The translations under genes and the position numbers were made by a program. DNA of 21,046 nucleotides from CAIVND01 sp035532075 (GTDB taxonomy: Bacteria > Actinomycetota > Acidimicrobiia > Acidimicrobiales > Bog-793): the NCBI GenBank assembly GCA_035532075.1, contig DATKRV010000042.1, positions 1-21,046 on the forward strand. Reading direction: 5' to 3'. Of this stretch, positions 1 to 6,615 are shown piece after piece. Under the pieces are notes generated by a model, which did no database searches, was not told the DNA's origin, and saw nothing but the letters and a program-made list of their open reading frames with translations. How positions within the stretch are numbered: position 1 is the stretch's first letter; each line of letters starts with the position of its first letter.

Positions 1-350
1 CACTCGTTCTCTACTGGCTTGCCCACGCCTACGCCCGTCATCTCGCCGAACGGCTGACGCGACCAGAGGAGTGGCAACCGCGCGACATCGGGGTCACGTT
101 GCTTCACGAAGCGGCGCTCGTGAAGGGCGCAGCACTACCGATCGTCGCATTGCTACTTTCGTGGCTCGCCGGAGCAAGTCTGTCCACCGGTGTCGCAGCC
201 GCGCTGTGGACTGCGGCTGTCGAACTGTTCCTCCTTGAAGTGGCGGCAGGAGTCGGGCGCAAACTACCGCCGCGAGAGATGGCGGTCGAAGTCGTTCTTG
301 GTGCGGCCTTGGCTGTGGGGATTTTCGGTATTCGCATCGTGCTGCATTGA
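1..350 (+). CDS. C-terminal part of a putative integral membrane protein (partial)
   Basis: The reading frame is open from base 3 of the window to a TGA at 348-350, so the start lies outside. The visible 115 residues begin with a VLYWLAHAYARHLAERL segment, then a charged stretch. Two or three hydrophobic helices follow (roughly residues 36-60, 62-80 and 95-113), with short basic loops such as GRKLPPRE. The opening LAHAYA motif recalls a family of unnamed actinobacterial integral membrane proteins of about 180-200 residues. That resemblance is from memory, and no biochemical role is known to me. No downstream gene is coupled to it: nearly 500 bases without a convincing gene follow. If the tRNA fragment at 2286-2330 is an integration scar, this gene may belong to the integrated element. 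The coding call is reasonably safe; the function is unknown. Confidence 0.6.
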   Translation, partial: LVLYWLAHAYARHLAERLTRPEEWQPRDIGVTLLHEAALVKGAALPIVALLLSWLAGASLSTGVAAALWTAAVELFLLEVAAGVGRKLPPREMAVEVVLGAALAVGIFGIRIVLH

Positions 351-824
351 GTGGGTATACGGCTTTTCGGGCCACTCACGTCTAGCCCGCACTCGCATCG
401 GGGTTGAGAGGAATGATCACATGGCACAAAGAGAAAAATGACGGGGGGATCACTTGGCCACGCAATTGCCATGAGACCTGGGGCATGCGCTGGAAAGGTG
501 GCAGGGCTGACCATTGCGCTGGGAGCGCTCGTCGTCACAGGCTCTGGCGCGTCAGGCGGTGAACTTTCGCGGCGCTCGGCGGCGCTCGTGCGCTCGACTG
601 TTCAGGACAGATGCTTCGACCAACCACCCACGGCGTGCTAGCAACAGAACGTGAGCACCGATCGCGGAGTTGCCCAGCAACGCGTGGCACCCATATCGAC
701 GGATCGGGTTGCCAAGTATGTCCGCCTATCCGCGCAGCCTGTTAGCAGATGGCCGTAGAAAACCCTAGGTCTCATTTGGGCCAGGAGCGAGAGGAGAGGC
801 TTCCCTGGGCGTAAGCACGATGAC
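351..824. other. Gene-poor stretch, no supported gene
   Basis: I see no convincing coding region here. A 67-codon frame at 438-641 has a hydrophobic, signal-like segment but no good ribosome-binding site and a low-complexity tail. It could be a decayed gene start. Weak short inverted repeats (for example CGGGC at 368-372 with GCCCG at 385-389) follow the upstream stop codon and could be a poor terminator. The stretch separates the membrane-protein gene from the HTH/nucleotidyltransferase pair. Confidence 0.5.
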
Positions 825-846
825 TGCTATCTGTTAGGATAGCAAC
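825..846 (+). promoter_or_regulatory. Leaderless promoter with overlapping inverted-repeat operator
   Basis: A perfect 7-base inverted repeat, TGCTATC (825-831) and GATAGCA (838-844), is separated by six bases. The hexamer TAGGAT (835-840) fits a -10 element and lies six bases before the ATG at 847, so transcription would start at or next to that ATG. The right arm overlaps the -10, a layout expected if the encoded HTH protein represses its own operon. No clear -35 is visible. Binding by the HTH protein is inference. Confidence 0.5.
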
Positions 847-1452
847 ATGACTACAGCCAGCTCAGTGATCCAAAAGCTCCGGAAGGCAAACGGATTTACA
901 CTCCGTTCGCTCGCGGATCGCGCCGGCACGTCGTCTGCGACACTCTCGAACTACGAGCTCGGCATTAAAGAACCGCGGCTGTCCACGCTCGAACGTCTCG
1001 TCGAGGCAGGCGGTTCGAAACTCCTCGTTGAGATCATCCCAGCCACCATTAACGGCCGTTGGAATGACGCTCGAGTAAGTGCAGCCGAAAATTCGCGGCG
1101 AGTTGCAAAGGCATTGCAGAACAACAAAGAGGAGATCGCCTTTCGGATCTGTCTAGAGTTGATCGACGACCTGAAGTCGGTCACGCCTTATCGTCTCGCA
1201 CAGCTCACTCGGGACACTCCACCTATCACAGGTGATCCCCGCTACGACGCCCTGATCGCAGCGATTGTCGAGGATGTTTGCGTCAGCGTTGGTGCCCCTA
1301 CTCCACTTTGGGTATACGAGGACACTCGAGCGGTCGAAAAGTGGTATCTGACAGACATCGAATCCCTCCATGAGGATGCCGATCGAGAGACGCCTTCTGT
1401 ATACCGACGGCACGGCGTGTTCATTCTCGAAGACGAATTGTCTCGGGCGTAA
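847..1452 (+). CDS. HTH (XRE-type) protein, probable antitoxin/regulator of a nucleotidyltransferase module
   Basis: This 201-residue protein carries an XRE/Cro-type helix-turn-helix at residues 5-58 (FTLRSLADRAGTSSATLSNYE is the core; GTSSATLSNYE fits the recognition helix). A middle helical region follows, then a C-terminal domain (about 125-200) ending in SVYRRHGVFILEDELSRA. From memory, similar tails (a P-x-x-[FY]-R-R-x-[GN]-[IV]-F pattern) occur in actinobacterial HTH proteins paired with DUF6036-type nucleotidyltransferases. The stop codon overlaps the next start by one base (TAATG), so the two are translationally coupled. There is no Shine-Dalgarno; the ATG sits six bases after a TAGGAT -10, so it is probably translated from a leaderless mRNA. 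An inverted repeat in the promoter suggests autoregulation. The HTH is clear; the antitoxin role is inferred from context. Confidence 0.8.
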   Translation: MTTASSVIQKLRKANGFTLRSLADRAGTSSATLSNYELGIKEPRLSTLERLVEAGGSKLLVEIIPATINGRWNDARVSAAENSRRVAKALQNNKEEIAFRICLELIDDLKSVTPYRLAQLTRDTPPITGDPRYDALIAAIVEDVCVSVGAPTPLWVYEDTRAVEKWYLTDIESLHEDADRETPSVYRRHGVFILEDELSRA

Positions 1453-1982
1453 TGCTTACTCGGGAAGAGGCCGAAGCAGCGCTAGAAGACCTCAGCATGG
1501 AGCTTGAGCAGCGCGAACGCCACTCCAAGATTTACATCGTTGGCGGGGCTGCGCTCATGCTGGGCTTTGCAAGTCGTGACGCCACGAAGGATATTGATGC
1601 TGTCATCACACCTCGTGGCGAAATCATGCCGGTTGTGCTTGAGATCGCACGTCGACGAAACCTCACCGACGATTGGCTGAACTCTGCAGCAGCGATGTAC
1701 TTACCTCCGTGGCCGGAGGACCCAAATCCCCGAATCATCATCTCGACTGAACATGTGCAGATCTCAATCGCGTCGGCCGACATGTTGTTAGCGATGAAGA
1801 TTCACGCGAGTCGTGGTCGACAGGACATCGAGGACTTGCGCTTCCTACTTGCCGAAGTAGGGATCAACGACTACCAAGAGGCTGTCTCCCATTTCGAGCG
1901 CTTCTACGAGGAGGACTCCATCAAAGATCGAGCAATAAAGATTCTCATCGATATCTTCGGTGGACCTGGATCAAGTTCGTGA
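1452..1982 (+). CDS. DUF6036/AbiEii-like nucleotidyltransferase, probable toxin partner
   Basis: This 176-residue protein has the signature of a minimal nucleotidyltransferase. A YIVGGAALML strand-turn (GG at 31-32) is followed by RDATKDIDAVI, with the metal-binding pair D47 and D49. A later motif, MLLAMKIHASRGRQDIEDL (111-129), is typical of DUF6036 and related AbiEii-like NTases, where the Lys, Arg and Asp residues help form the active site. Such enzymes transfer a nucleotide to RNA or protein targets, and several act as toxins. The start ATG overlaps the stop of the HTH gene by one base, as in two-gene toxin-antitoxin operons with the antitoxin first. The C terminus is short, without an added HEPN domain. 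The fold assignment is fairly strong; toxicity, target and substrate are inferred. Confidence 0.75.
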   Translation: MLTREEAEAALEDLSMELEQRERHSKIYIVGGAALMLGFASRDATKDIDAVITPRGEIMPVVLEIARRRNLTDDWLNSAAAMYLPPWPEDPNPRIIISTEHVQISIASADMLLAMKIHASRGRQDIEDLRFLLAEVGINDYQEAVSHFERFYEEDSIKDRAIKILIDIFGGPGSSS

Positions 1983-2244
1983 TCCCTTCGATCAATGTCC
2001 ATTGTCCCAGCAGTCTCCATCAAACAGTGCATGCAATACCCTGGTACACGGCTTTCCGACACCGTCATCGCACGCACGGTTGCGCACGATTCGCCGGTTA
2101 TTGAACTCAACAATATGCCTCTGAAAAGTGATCCGTGAGAACCGCCGTGAGAACCATAGGTCGGCTAAAGGCAGATAGTGGTGGTTTACGATGGACAACA
2201 CAAAGAGTACGAATGTCCAGATCAGAGTCACTATTTGACACTCG

Positions 2245-2264
2245 TGGTTACTAGCTTGTAACCA
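2245..2264. repeat. Inverted repeat upstream of the tRNA fragment
   Basis: TGGTTAC (2245-2251) and GTAACCA (2258-2264) are perfect 7-base arms around a six-base centre. The repeat ends 22 bases before the tRNA-like fragment. If that fragment is an attachment site, the repeat could be a binding site for a recombinase or excisionase. This is positional inference only. Confidence 0.4.
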
Positions 2265-2285
2265 TGGAAAATGGCTTGGGTCTCA

Positions 2286-2330
2286 CTGGGGGTCAAGAGG
2301 TCGGGAGTTCAAATCTCCCCAGCCCGACCA
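2286..2330 (+). other. 3' half of a tRNA-Pro(GGG)-like gene; candidate attachment-site remnant
   Basis: The segment reads as a tRNA from the anticodon loop to the CCA end. It has an anticodon loop CTGGGGG (2286-2292, anticodon GGG), a 3' anticodon strand TCAAG, a five-base variable loop AGGTC, and a T stem GGGAG/CTCCC (2303-2307, 2315-2319) around loop TTCAAAT. A 3' acceptor strand CAGCCCG, discriminator A and encoded CCA (2328-2330) follow. The bases before it do not form the 5' anticodon strand, D arm or 5' acceptor (CGGGCTG expected), so it cannot be a working tRNA. A sharp break at the anticodon loop is typical of integration into the 3' half of a tRNA. On this reading the intact tRNA and the element lie to the left. 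A simple decayed tRNA is the alternative. Confidence 0.6.
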
Positions 2331-2350
2331 CTACGTAGCAGTTCAAGGAC

Positions 2351-2377
2351 ACCCCGTCCGAATCCGAAGAGCGGGGT
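2351..2377 (+). terminator. Hairpin after the tRNA fragment, possible tRNA terminator
   Basis: ACCCCG (2351-2356) and CGGGGT (2372-2377) form a six-base-pair GC-rich stem around a 15-base loop, 20 bases after the CCA of the tRNA-like fragment. There is no T-run after it, so it is at best a weak intrinsic terminator. It would fit the original downstream flank of a tRNA gene. Confidence 0.3.
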
Positions 2378-2980
2378 ATAGCGGATGAGCACCTAATTAC
2401 CAGAAACCAGCGGAAGGCTCTGCACATCTGTTGGTAGTTGACACCTACGCATTGGAAACACCGCTCGGAAACAGACCCTACCCGTCCATATGTACTCGAG
2501 ACCTAAGTGGTAGCGCAACTCGCTTTATCGGCGCGGTGCATGACTCAAACAAGAGGAGGAGGTTCGCCAGAACGAGTGACGAATCTCCTCCGATTTGTAG
2601 CGGGCTATTGCGTTGGAGGTCTATTCAATTTGGGTCAGCCGATAATGCCATACAGCTGATTATCTGAAGTGGAATTCGCATACACCGCAGACCTCCCGTC
2701 AAAGCCTTTACCGGCGGTGCCCACATTTCAACGTTGGCGAACTCCATTCGGCCATCTCAACCACACCCAAGCATCGACTGCGCGGCGGACGGTTCTGGCA
2801 CCTAGGGTCAACGGGTCAAATGTTTGGATGAGCTGTGGAATCTGCCGATACGGTGGGGCCGATACCTATCCCGTATCTGACCGCGCTCGGCGACCTGAAC
2901 TGTTCTGAACGATCTCTAGATTTCATTTTCTGGTGCGTTTAGCATCTTACCGGCATCGCTTGATGAATCGACAGCAACAG
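2378..2980. other. Long stretch without a supported gene
   Basis: Two short open frames (2431-2667 and 2669-2908) show no recognisable domain, no ribosome-binding site and protein-like composition only by chance. I therefore do not call them. The main structure is the 12-pair hairpin at 2555-2591, listed separately. The stretch lies between the tRNA scar and the first clearly chromosomal operon. Confidence 0.5.
2555..2591. repeat. Strong inverted repeat / hairpin in noncoding DNA
   Basis: GGAGGAGGTTCG (2555-2566) pairs with CGAATCTCCTCC (2580-2591) over twelve positions, one of them a G-U wobble, with a 13-base loop. No T-run follows on either side, so it is not a standard terminator. It may be part of a structured RNA or a protein-binding site. 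Confidence 0.45.
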
Positions 2981-2996
2981 GTACCGGAGGAATACG

Positions 2997-4112
2997 ATGA
3001 GCGAAGCAAGATTATTGGTTGGCACTCGAAAAGGCGCATTTGTTCTGAGATCGAGCGGGCTCAGAAAATCCTGGTCGGTGGATGGTCCGTTTTTTGGTGG
3101 CTGGGAGCTTTATCACCTCAAGGGATCACCAGTTGATCCCGACCGAATTTATGCGTCCCAATCGAACAGTTGGTTCGGTCAACAGATCCAGCGATCGGAC
3201 GACGGCGGAAAAACCTGGAATCCCGTAGGAAACCGTTTTGAATACGAGGGAACAACCGAAAGTCATCAGTGGTACGACGGAACTCCTCACCCCTGGGAGT
3301 TTGCTCGCGTCTGGCATCTCGAACCATCGCTTGATGACCCTGACACGGTCTATGCGGGTGTCGAGGATGCCGCGATGTTTAAGTCAACCGACGCCGGAGA
3401 AGAGTGGCAGGAGATGCCCGGACTCAGACTGCAAGGATCCGGGTCGTCATGGCAACCAGGAGCTGGGGGAATGTGCCTGCACACAATCCTTCTCGACCAG
3501 TCGAACCCGCTACGGATCTTTGTCGCCATTTCGGCAGCGGGCGCCTTTAGAAGCGAGGATGGTGGCAATTCATGGAAACCAATAAATCGTGGGTTGAGGT
3601 CGGAAGAGATCCCCGATCAGGAGGCTGAGGTGGGTCACTGCGTCCACCGCATTGCGAGTCATCCATCCCTTCCTGAGGTGCTTTTTATGCAAAAGCACTG
3701 GGGGGTCTTCCGCAGCGACAATGCCGGCGATAACTGGATAAAGGTGAGCGGCGAACTTCCTTCGGACTTTGGATTTCCAATTGCCGTGCATGCGCACGAG
3801 CCGGCAACGGTCTATGTCATACCGATCAAAAGCGACGCGGAGCATTATCCACCCGAGGGTAAGTTGCGCGTCTATCGGACAAAGGTGGGCGGCAACGAGT
3901 GGGAGCCGCTCACAAATGGTCTGCCGCAGTCGAACTGCTATGTCAATGTGCTGCGCGATGCGATGGACGTAGACAATTTCGACCCCTGCGGTATTTATTT
4001 CGGCACAACCGGTGGTCAGGTGTACGGATCATCCGATGCAGGCGATACATGGGAAACGCTCGTCGCGCATCTCCCCGCGGTCCTCTCGGTGGAGGCTCAG
4101 ACCCTGCTGTGA
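2997..4112 (+). CDS. BNR/Asp-box repeat protein (sialidase-like beta-propeller)
   Basis: This 371-residue protein contains five Asp-box motifs of the S-x-D-x-G-x-[ST]-W type: SDDGGKTW (67-74), STDAGEEW (130-137), SEDGGNSW (186-193), SDNAGDNW (240-247) and SSDAGDTW (345-352). These mark the blades of a sialidase/VPS10-like beta-propeller. It opens with LLVGTRKGAFVL and has no signal peptide or membrane segment, so it is probably cytoplasmic. Asp boxes are structural, and the catalytic arginine triad of true sialidases is not evident, so I do not assign sialidase activity. The start has a good ribosome-binding site (GGAGGAA, about seven bases before the ATG). Its stop overlaps by four bases the GTG start of a MoaD/ThiS-like gene, which implies a shared operon and function. 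Confidence 0.82.
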   Translation: MSEARLLVGTRKGAFVLRSSGLRKSWSVDGPFFGGWELYHLKGSPVDPDRIYASQSNSWFGQQIQRSDDGGKTWNPVGNRFEYEGTTESHQWYDGTPHPWEFARVWHLEPSLDDPDTVYAGVEDAAMFKSTDAGEEWQEMPGLRLQGSGSSWQPGAGGMCLHTILLDQSNPLRIFVAISAAGAFRSEDGGNSWKPINRGLRSEEIPDQEAEVGHCVHRIASHPSLPEVLFMQKHWGVFRSDNAGDNWIKVSGELPSDFGFPIAVHAHEPATVYVIPIKSDAEHYPPEGKLRVYRTKVGGNEWEPLTNGLPQSNCYVNVLRDAMDVDNFDPCGIYFGTTGGQVYGSSDAGDTWETLVAHLPAVLSVEAQTLL

Positions 4113-4405
4113 TCCGAGTTGTCATCCCGGCCCAGCTCAGAACCCTCGCAGCGACCGAGGGCGAGGTGGTCTGTGAGTTCGCGGAAGAACCAACAATTCG
4201 ACACGTGCTCGATTATCTCGAGCGGCAATATCCAATGTTGCAAGGGACCATACGAGATCAAATTTCGGGCAAACGGCGCCCGTTTGTCCGGTTCTTCGCC
4301 GCCGGGCTCGATCTTTCGCACGAATCGATCGACACCTTGTTGCCGGTGTCGGTGCGGCGCGGTGAGGAGCCATTCATCGTGCTGGGTGCAATAGCCGGGG
4401 GCTGA
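4109..4405 (+). CDS. MoaD/ThiS-family ubiquitin-like sulfur-carrier protein
   Basis: This is a 98-residue protein with a beta-grasp layout: an opening strand IRVVIPAQLRTLA, a helix TIRHVLDYLERQYP, then strands, ending in GAIAGG. The exposed C-terminal GG is the mark of MoaD/ThiS carriers. An E1-like enzyme adenylates it and converts it to a thiocarboxylate that donates sulfur. I chose the GTG at 4109 because it gives the standard beta-grasp length and a four-base GTGA overlap with the upstream gene; a GGTGGAGG lies about 13 bases before it. No E1 (MoeB/ThiF), MoaE or thiamin gene is in the window, so the target pathway is open. Tight coupling to the Asp-box propeller is the main clue. Confidence 0.8.
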   Translation: MIRVVIPAQLRTLAATEGEVVCEFAEEPTIRHVLDYLERQYPMLQGTIRDQISGKRRPFVRFFAAGLDLSHESIDTLLPVSVRRGEEPFIVLGAIAGG

Positions 4406-4523
4406 GGAGTGCCTACACGGCCGATGGCGTCGTTTCAGGCCTATTCAATTTGGCCACGACGACGTATTTGCCTAAGGTGGCGCTGGTTGATTAAAAAGTC
4501 CGCCGTTCGAAAAGAGGTAGGCG

Positions 4524-5696
4524 ATGAGTCTCTCGGAGGCCAGGATGACCACGACAGGTCACATGGGTGTTGAATTTGGCGCAATCGATGTCGACACTCA
4601 TGTTGTTGAAAGCGAGGCCGTATGGTCCCATTTTGAAGATCACGGCCACCTCCCGCGCCCATACCTTGTAGAGGCCGCGGATCCGCGTACCGGAGTCCGG
4701 CGTTCCCGCTGGGTGATTGACGGAAAACTTGTTCCAAAACCCGAAGGCAAAGGAGCCCAGGCCGTGGCTACTCCACCGATTGCGGGTTTCGAGACCGGGG
4801 ACGCAGGAGATGTCATCTGGGCCTGGCGCTCAATGGAGGACGTTGAAGGTCGTATGAGCGACAGCGTTGATAGGGGGGTCTCACGCCAGATCGTTTTTCC
4901 GACCATCTTTCTTGCTGATTTGACCTCCGATCCTTTGGTTCAGGTCGCGCTGGCCCGTGCCTACAACAGATTCATGGCAGAGCGCTGGGAGACTGCCAAT
5001 CGGAACTTCTCCTGGGTCGTTGTCCCACCACTTCGCGATATGTCGAAAGCTCTCGACGAAATCGAATTCGGTCGAACGCATGGAGCGGTTGGCGTCTTAT
5101 TCCATGGCCTCGAGATTGACCGGTCGATCGGAGATCCCTATTTCGAACAGGTCTACGAGCGTGCCGAAGAACTCGACCTTTCGATCTGTATCCACACAGG
5201 ACCCGGCTCACCAACAATGCTCGACCTCCAAGACAGTCGATACACCAGAAATTTTGGACATAACCGCGTGCTTCCACTTATCGGTTTCCACGACCTTGTC
5301 TTCAGTGGCATTCCCGAGCGATTTCCATCACTTCGCTTTGGATTTCTCGAAGCTTCAGCCTCTTGGGTGCCCTTCCTCTTGCATTTCCTACGCCGTGCGT
5401 CACGTCGATCAGGGCGAGATCCACAATTTTACGGCCAGGAGATGTTCCGCGAATATCGAATTTATGTGGCCTGTGAGGCAGACGAAGACCTGCCCTATCT
5501 TGGCGAATGCATCGGGTGGGACAACTTGCTGATTGGAAGCGATTATGGGCACACCGACCAGTCCGCAGAGCTCGATATTGTCCAAAAGCTCGAGAATAGA
5601 AGTGACCTTGCCCAAAGCGCCCGGGACAAGATCCTCATAACGAACCCGACACGATTTTACGGCCTGGGAGACTTGCAAACGAGAAAGACCCGCTGA
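4524..5696 (+). CDS. Amidohydrolase-2 family metal-dependent hydrolase/decarboxylase
   Basis: This is a 390-residue TIM-barrel protein of the amidohydrolase-2 (PF04909) type, related to ACMSD-like decarboxylases and hydrolases. Candidate metal and catalytic residues are DVDTHVVES (D24, H26, E29), CIHTG (H224) near the barrel middle, and GSDYGH (D340) near the end. The first motif is the DxHxxE variant rather than DxHxH, as in many actinobacterial members. A GAGGTAG ribosome-binding site sits six bases before the ATG at 4524; an internal ATG at codon 8 is less well placed. It follows the BNR/MoaD pair after 118 bases on the same strand and converges on the stomatin gene with a ten-base gap. 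The substrate is unknown; aromatic or semialdehyde acids are usual for the family. Confidence 0.82.
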   Translation: MSLSEARMTTTGHMGVEFGAIDVDTHVVESEAVWSHFEDHGHLPRPYLVEAADPRTGVRRSRWVIDGKLVPKPEGKGAQAVATPPIAGFETGDAGDVIWAWRSMEDVEGRMSDSVDRGVSRQIVFPTIFLADLTSDPLVQVALARAYNRFMAERWETANRNFSWVVVPPLRDMSKALDEIEFGRTHGAVGVLFHGLEIDRSIGDPYFEQVYERAEELDLSICIHTGPGSPTMLDLQDSRYTRNFGHNRVLPLIGFHDLVFSGIPERFPSLRFGFLEASASWVPFLLHFLRRASRRSGRDPQFYGQEMFREYRIYVACEADEDLPYLGECIGWDNLLIGSDYGHTDQSAELDIVQKLENRSDLAQSARDKILITNPTRFYGLGDLQTRKTR

Positions 5697-5706
5697 CTCT
5701 CTGGAA

Positions 5707-6615
5707 CTAGCTGCCTATCTGTTCACTTCCGACTTCGGGAAGAAATCCCTTCAGTCCACTCAATAGGCTATTGAGCTCCATCGGTACGACGAGCTTGGTC
5801 GAGGGGGAGGTACCAATTTCTCTTAGCGTGTCAAGATATTGCAGCAATAGAGTATTACCGTCAAGGGTCCTTGCGACTCCCAAAATGGTCTCAAGACCCC
5901 CCGAGAATCCTTGCGCCCGTAACAAAGCACTTTGACGCTCACCCTCAGCAGCGAGGATTGCGGCCTGCTGCTTTCCCTCTGCAAGAGTGATTGCAGCCTG
6001 ACGCTCACCCTCAGCAGCGAGGATTGCAGAAGCCTTCTGACCCTCGGCCTCGGTGACTTGGGCCCGACGCGTTCGCTCGGCGGACATCTGACGGGTCATC
6101 GCCTCAAGCACCCCCGGCGGCGGATTCACCTCACGCACCTCGACATTGGTCACCTTCACGCCCCAACGCTCAGTCACCTCATCAAGCCTCACGCGTAAAA
6201 GAGCATTCATATTTTCCCGTTTTGAGAGCACATCGTCTAGGGGCATATCCCCAACAACACTTCGTAATGTTGTTGCTGCAACGTTCAGAGCTGCACCGGC
6301 AAAATTGAGAACTGCCACGACCGATACAAGCGGATCGACAACTTTGTAGAAGATGATGAAATCGATTGATATCGGAGCATTGTCACTCGTGATGGCAGTT
6401 TGATGTGGCACCTCGAGAAATTGCTCGCGCAGATCGACGAGAGAAGGACGGTCTGTGATCGGGTTGAGAAAAACCAATCCTGGTCCCTTGAGTCCAATCG
6501 CTCGACCGAGACGGAACAGCACAATACGTTGATATTCGCGGACGATCTTGATCGATAGAAAGGTGGCTACCATACCGAATGCAAGCACAACTCCAAGGAT
6601 GATCCCTACGATCAT
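5707..6615 (-). CDS. Stomatin/slipin-like SPFH (band 7) membrane protein
   Basis: The protein has 302 residues from the ATG at 6615, which has AAGGAG nine bases upstream and overlaps the stop of the upstream gene (ATGA). A longer frame starting at 6657 has no such site. An N-terminal membrane helix (IVGIILGVVLAFGMVATFLSI) precedes the SPFH domain: RIVLFRLGRAIGLKGPGLVFLNP, then VDLREQ, then the WGVKVTNVEVREVNPP segment. After AMTRQMSAER there is a long helix with an 11-residue period (ILAAEGERQAA, ITLAEGKQQAA, ILAAEGERQSA). Such proteins form large oligomers that organise membrane microdomains and scaffold proteases. The partner is the NfeD-like gene just upstream. Part of the helical repeat is encoded by an exact 28-base DNA repeat. 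Confidence 0.92.
   Translation of the reverse strand: MIVGIILGVVLAFGMVATFLSIKIVREYQRIVLFRLGRAIGLKGPGLVFLNPITDRPSLVDLREQFLEVPHQTAITSDNAPISIDFIIFYKVVDPLVSVVAVLNFAGAALNVAATTLRSVVGDMPLDDVLSKRENMNALLRVRLDEVTERWGVKVTNVEVREVNPPPGVLEAMTRQMSAERTRRAQVTEAEGQKASAILAAEGERQAAITLAEGKQQAAILAAEGERQSALLRAQGFSGGLETILGVARTLDGNTLLLQYLDTLREIGTSPSTKLVVPMELNSLLSGLKGFLPEVGSEQIGS
5934..6027. repeat. 28-base exact direct repeat inside the stomatin gene
   Basis: The bases at 5934-5961 recur identically at 6000-6027, a shift of 66 bases or 22 codons. They encode the two AILAAEGERQ units of the coiled-coil repeat. The unit between them is similar in protein but less so in DNA, which points to a fairly recent duplication or gene-conversion event. 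Slippage here would keep the frame. Confidence 0.85.

Noticed and set aside
438..641. Plus-strand frame with a signal-like hydrophobic segment
   Set aside because: Short, low-complexity end, no ribosome-binding site; at most a gene remnant.
1968..1985. GGATCA/TGATCC hairpin over the nucleotidyltransferase stop codon
   Set aside because: Six pairs, moderate G+C and no T-run; not convincing as a terminator.
2133..2155. Tandem copy of CCGTGAGAACC
   Set aside because: Only two copies of an 11-base unit; too little to call a repeat array or iteron.
1992..2231. Minus-strand frame of 79 codons between the nucleotidyltransferase gene and the tRNA fragment
   Set aside because: No domain, GTG start without ribosome-binding site, and odd composition; it may be a decayed gene but coding cannot be supported.
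2431..2908. Two consecutive short plus-strand frames
   Set aside because: Protein composition is not gene-like, no start signals, and a hairpin interrupts the region.
2621..4453. The 13-mer CTATTCAATTTGG at 2621-2633 and 4441-4453
   Set aside because: A few exact 13-base repeats are expected by chance in 21 kb; the flanks do not match.
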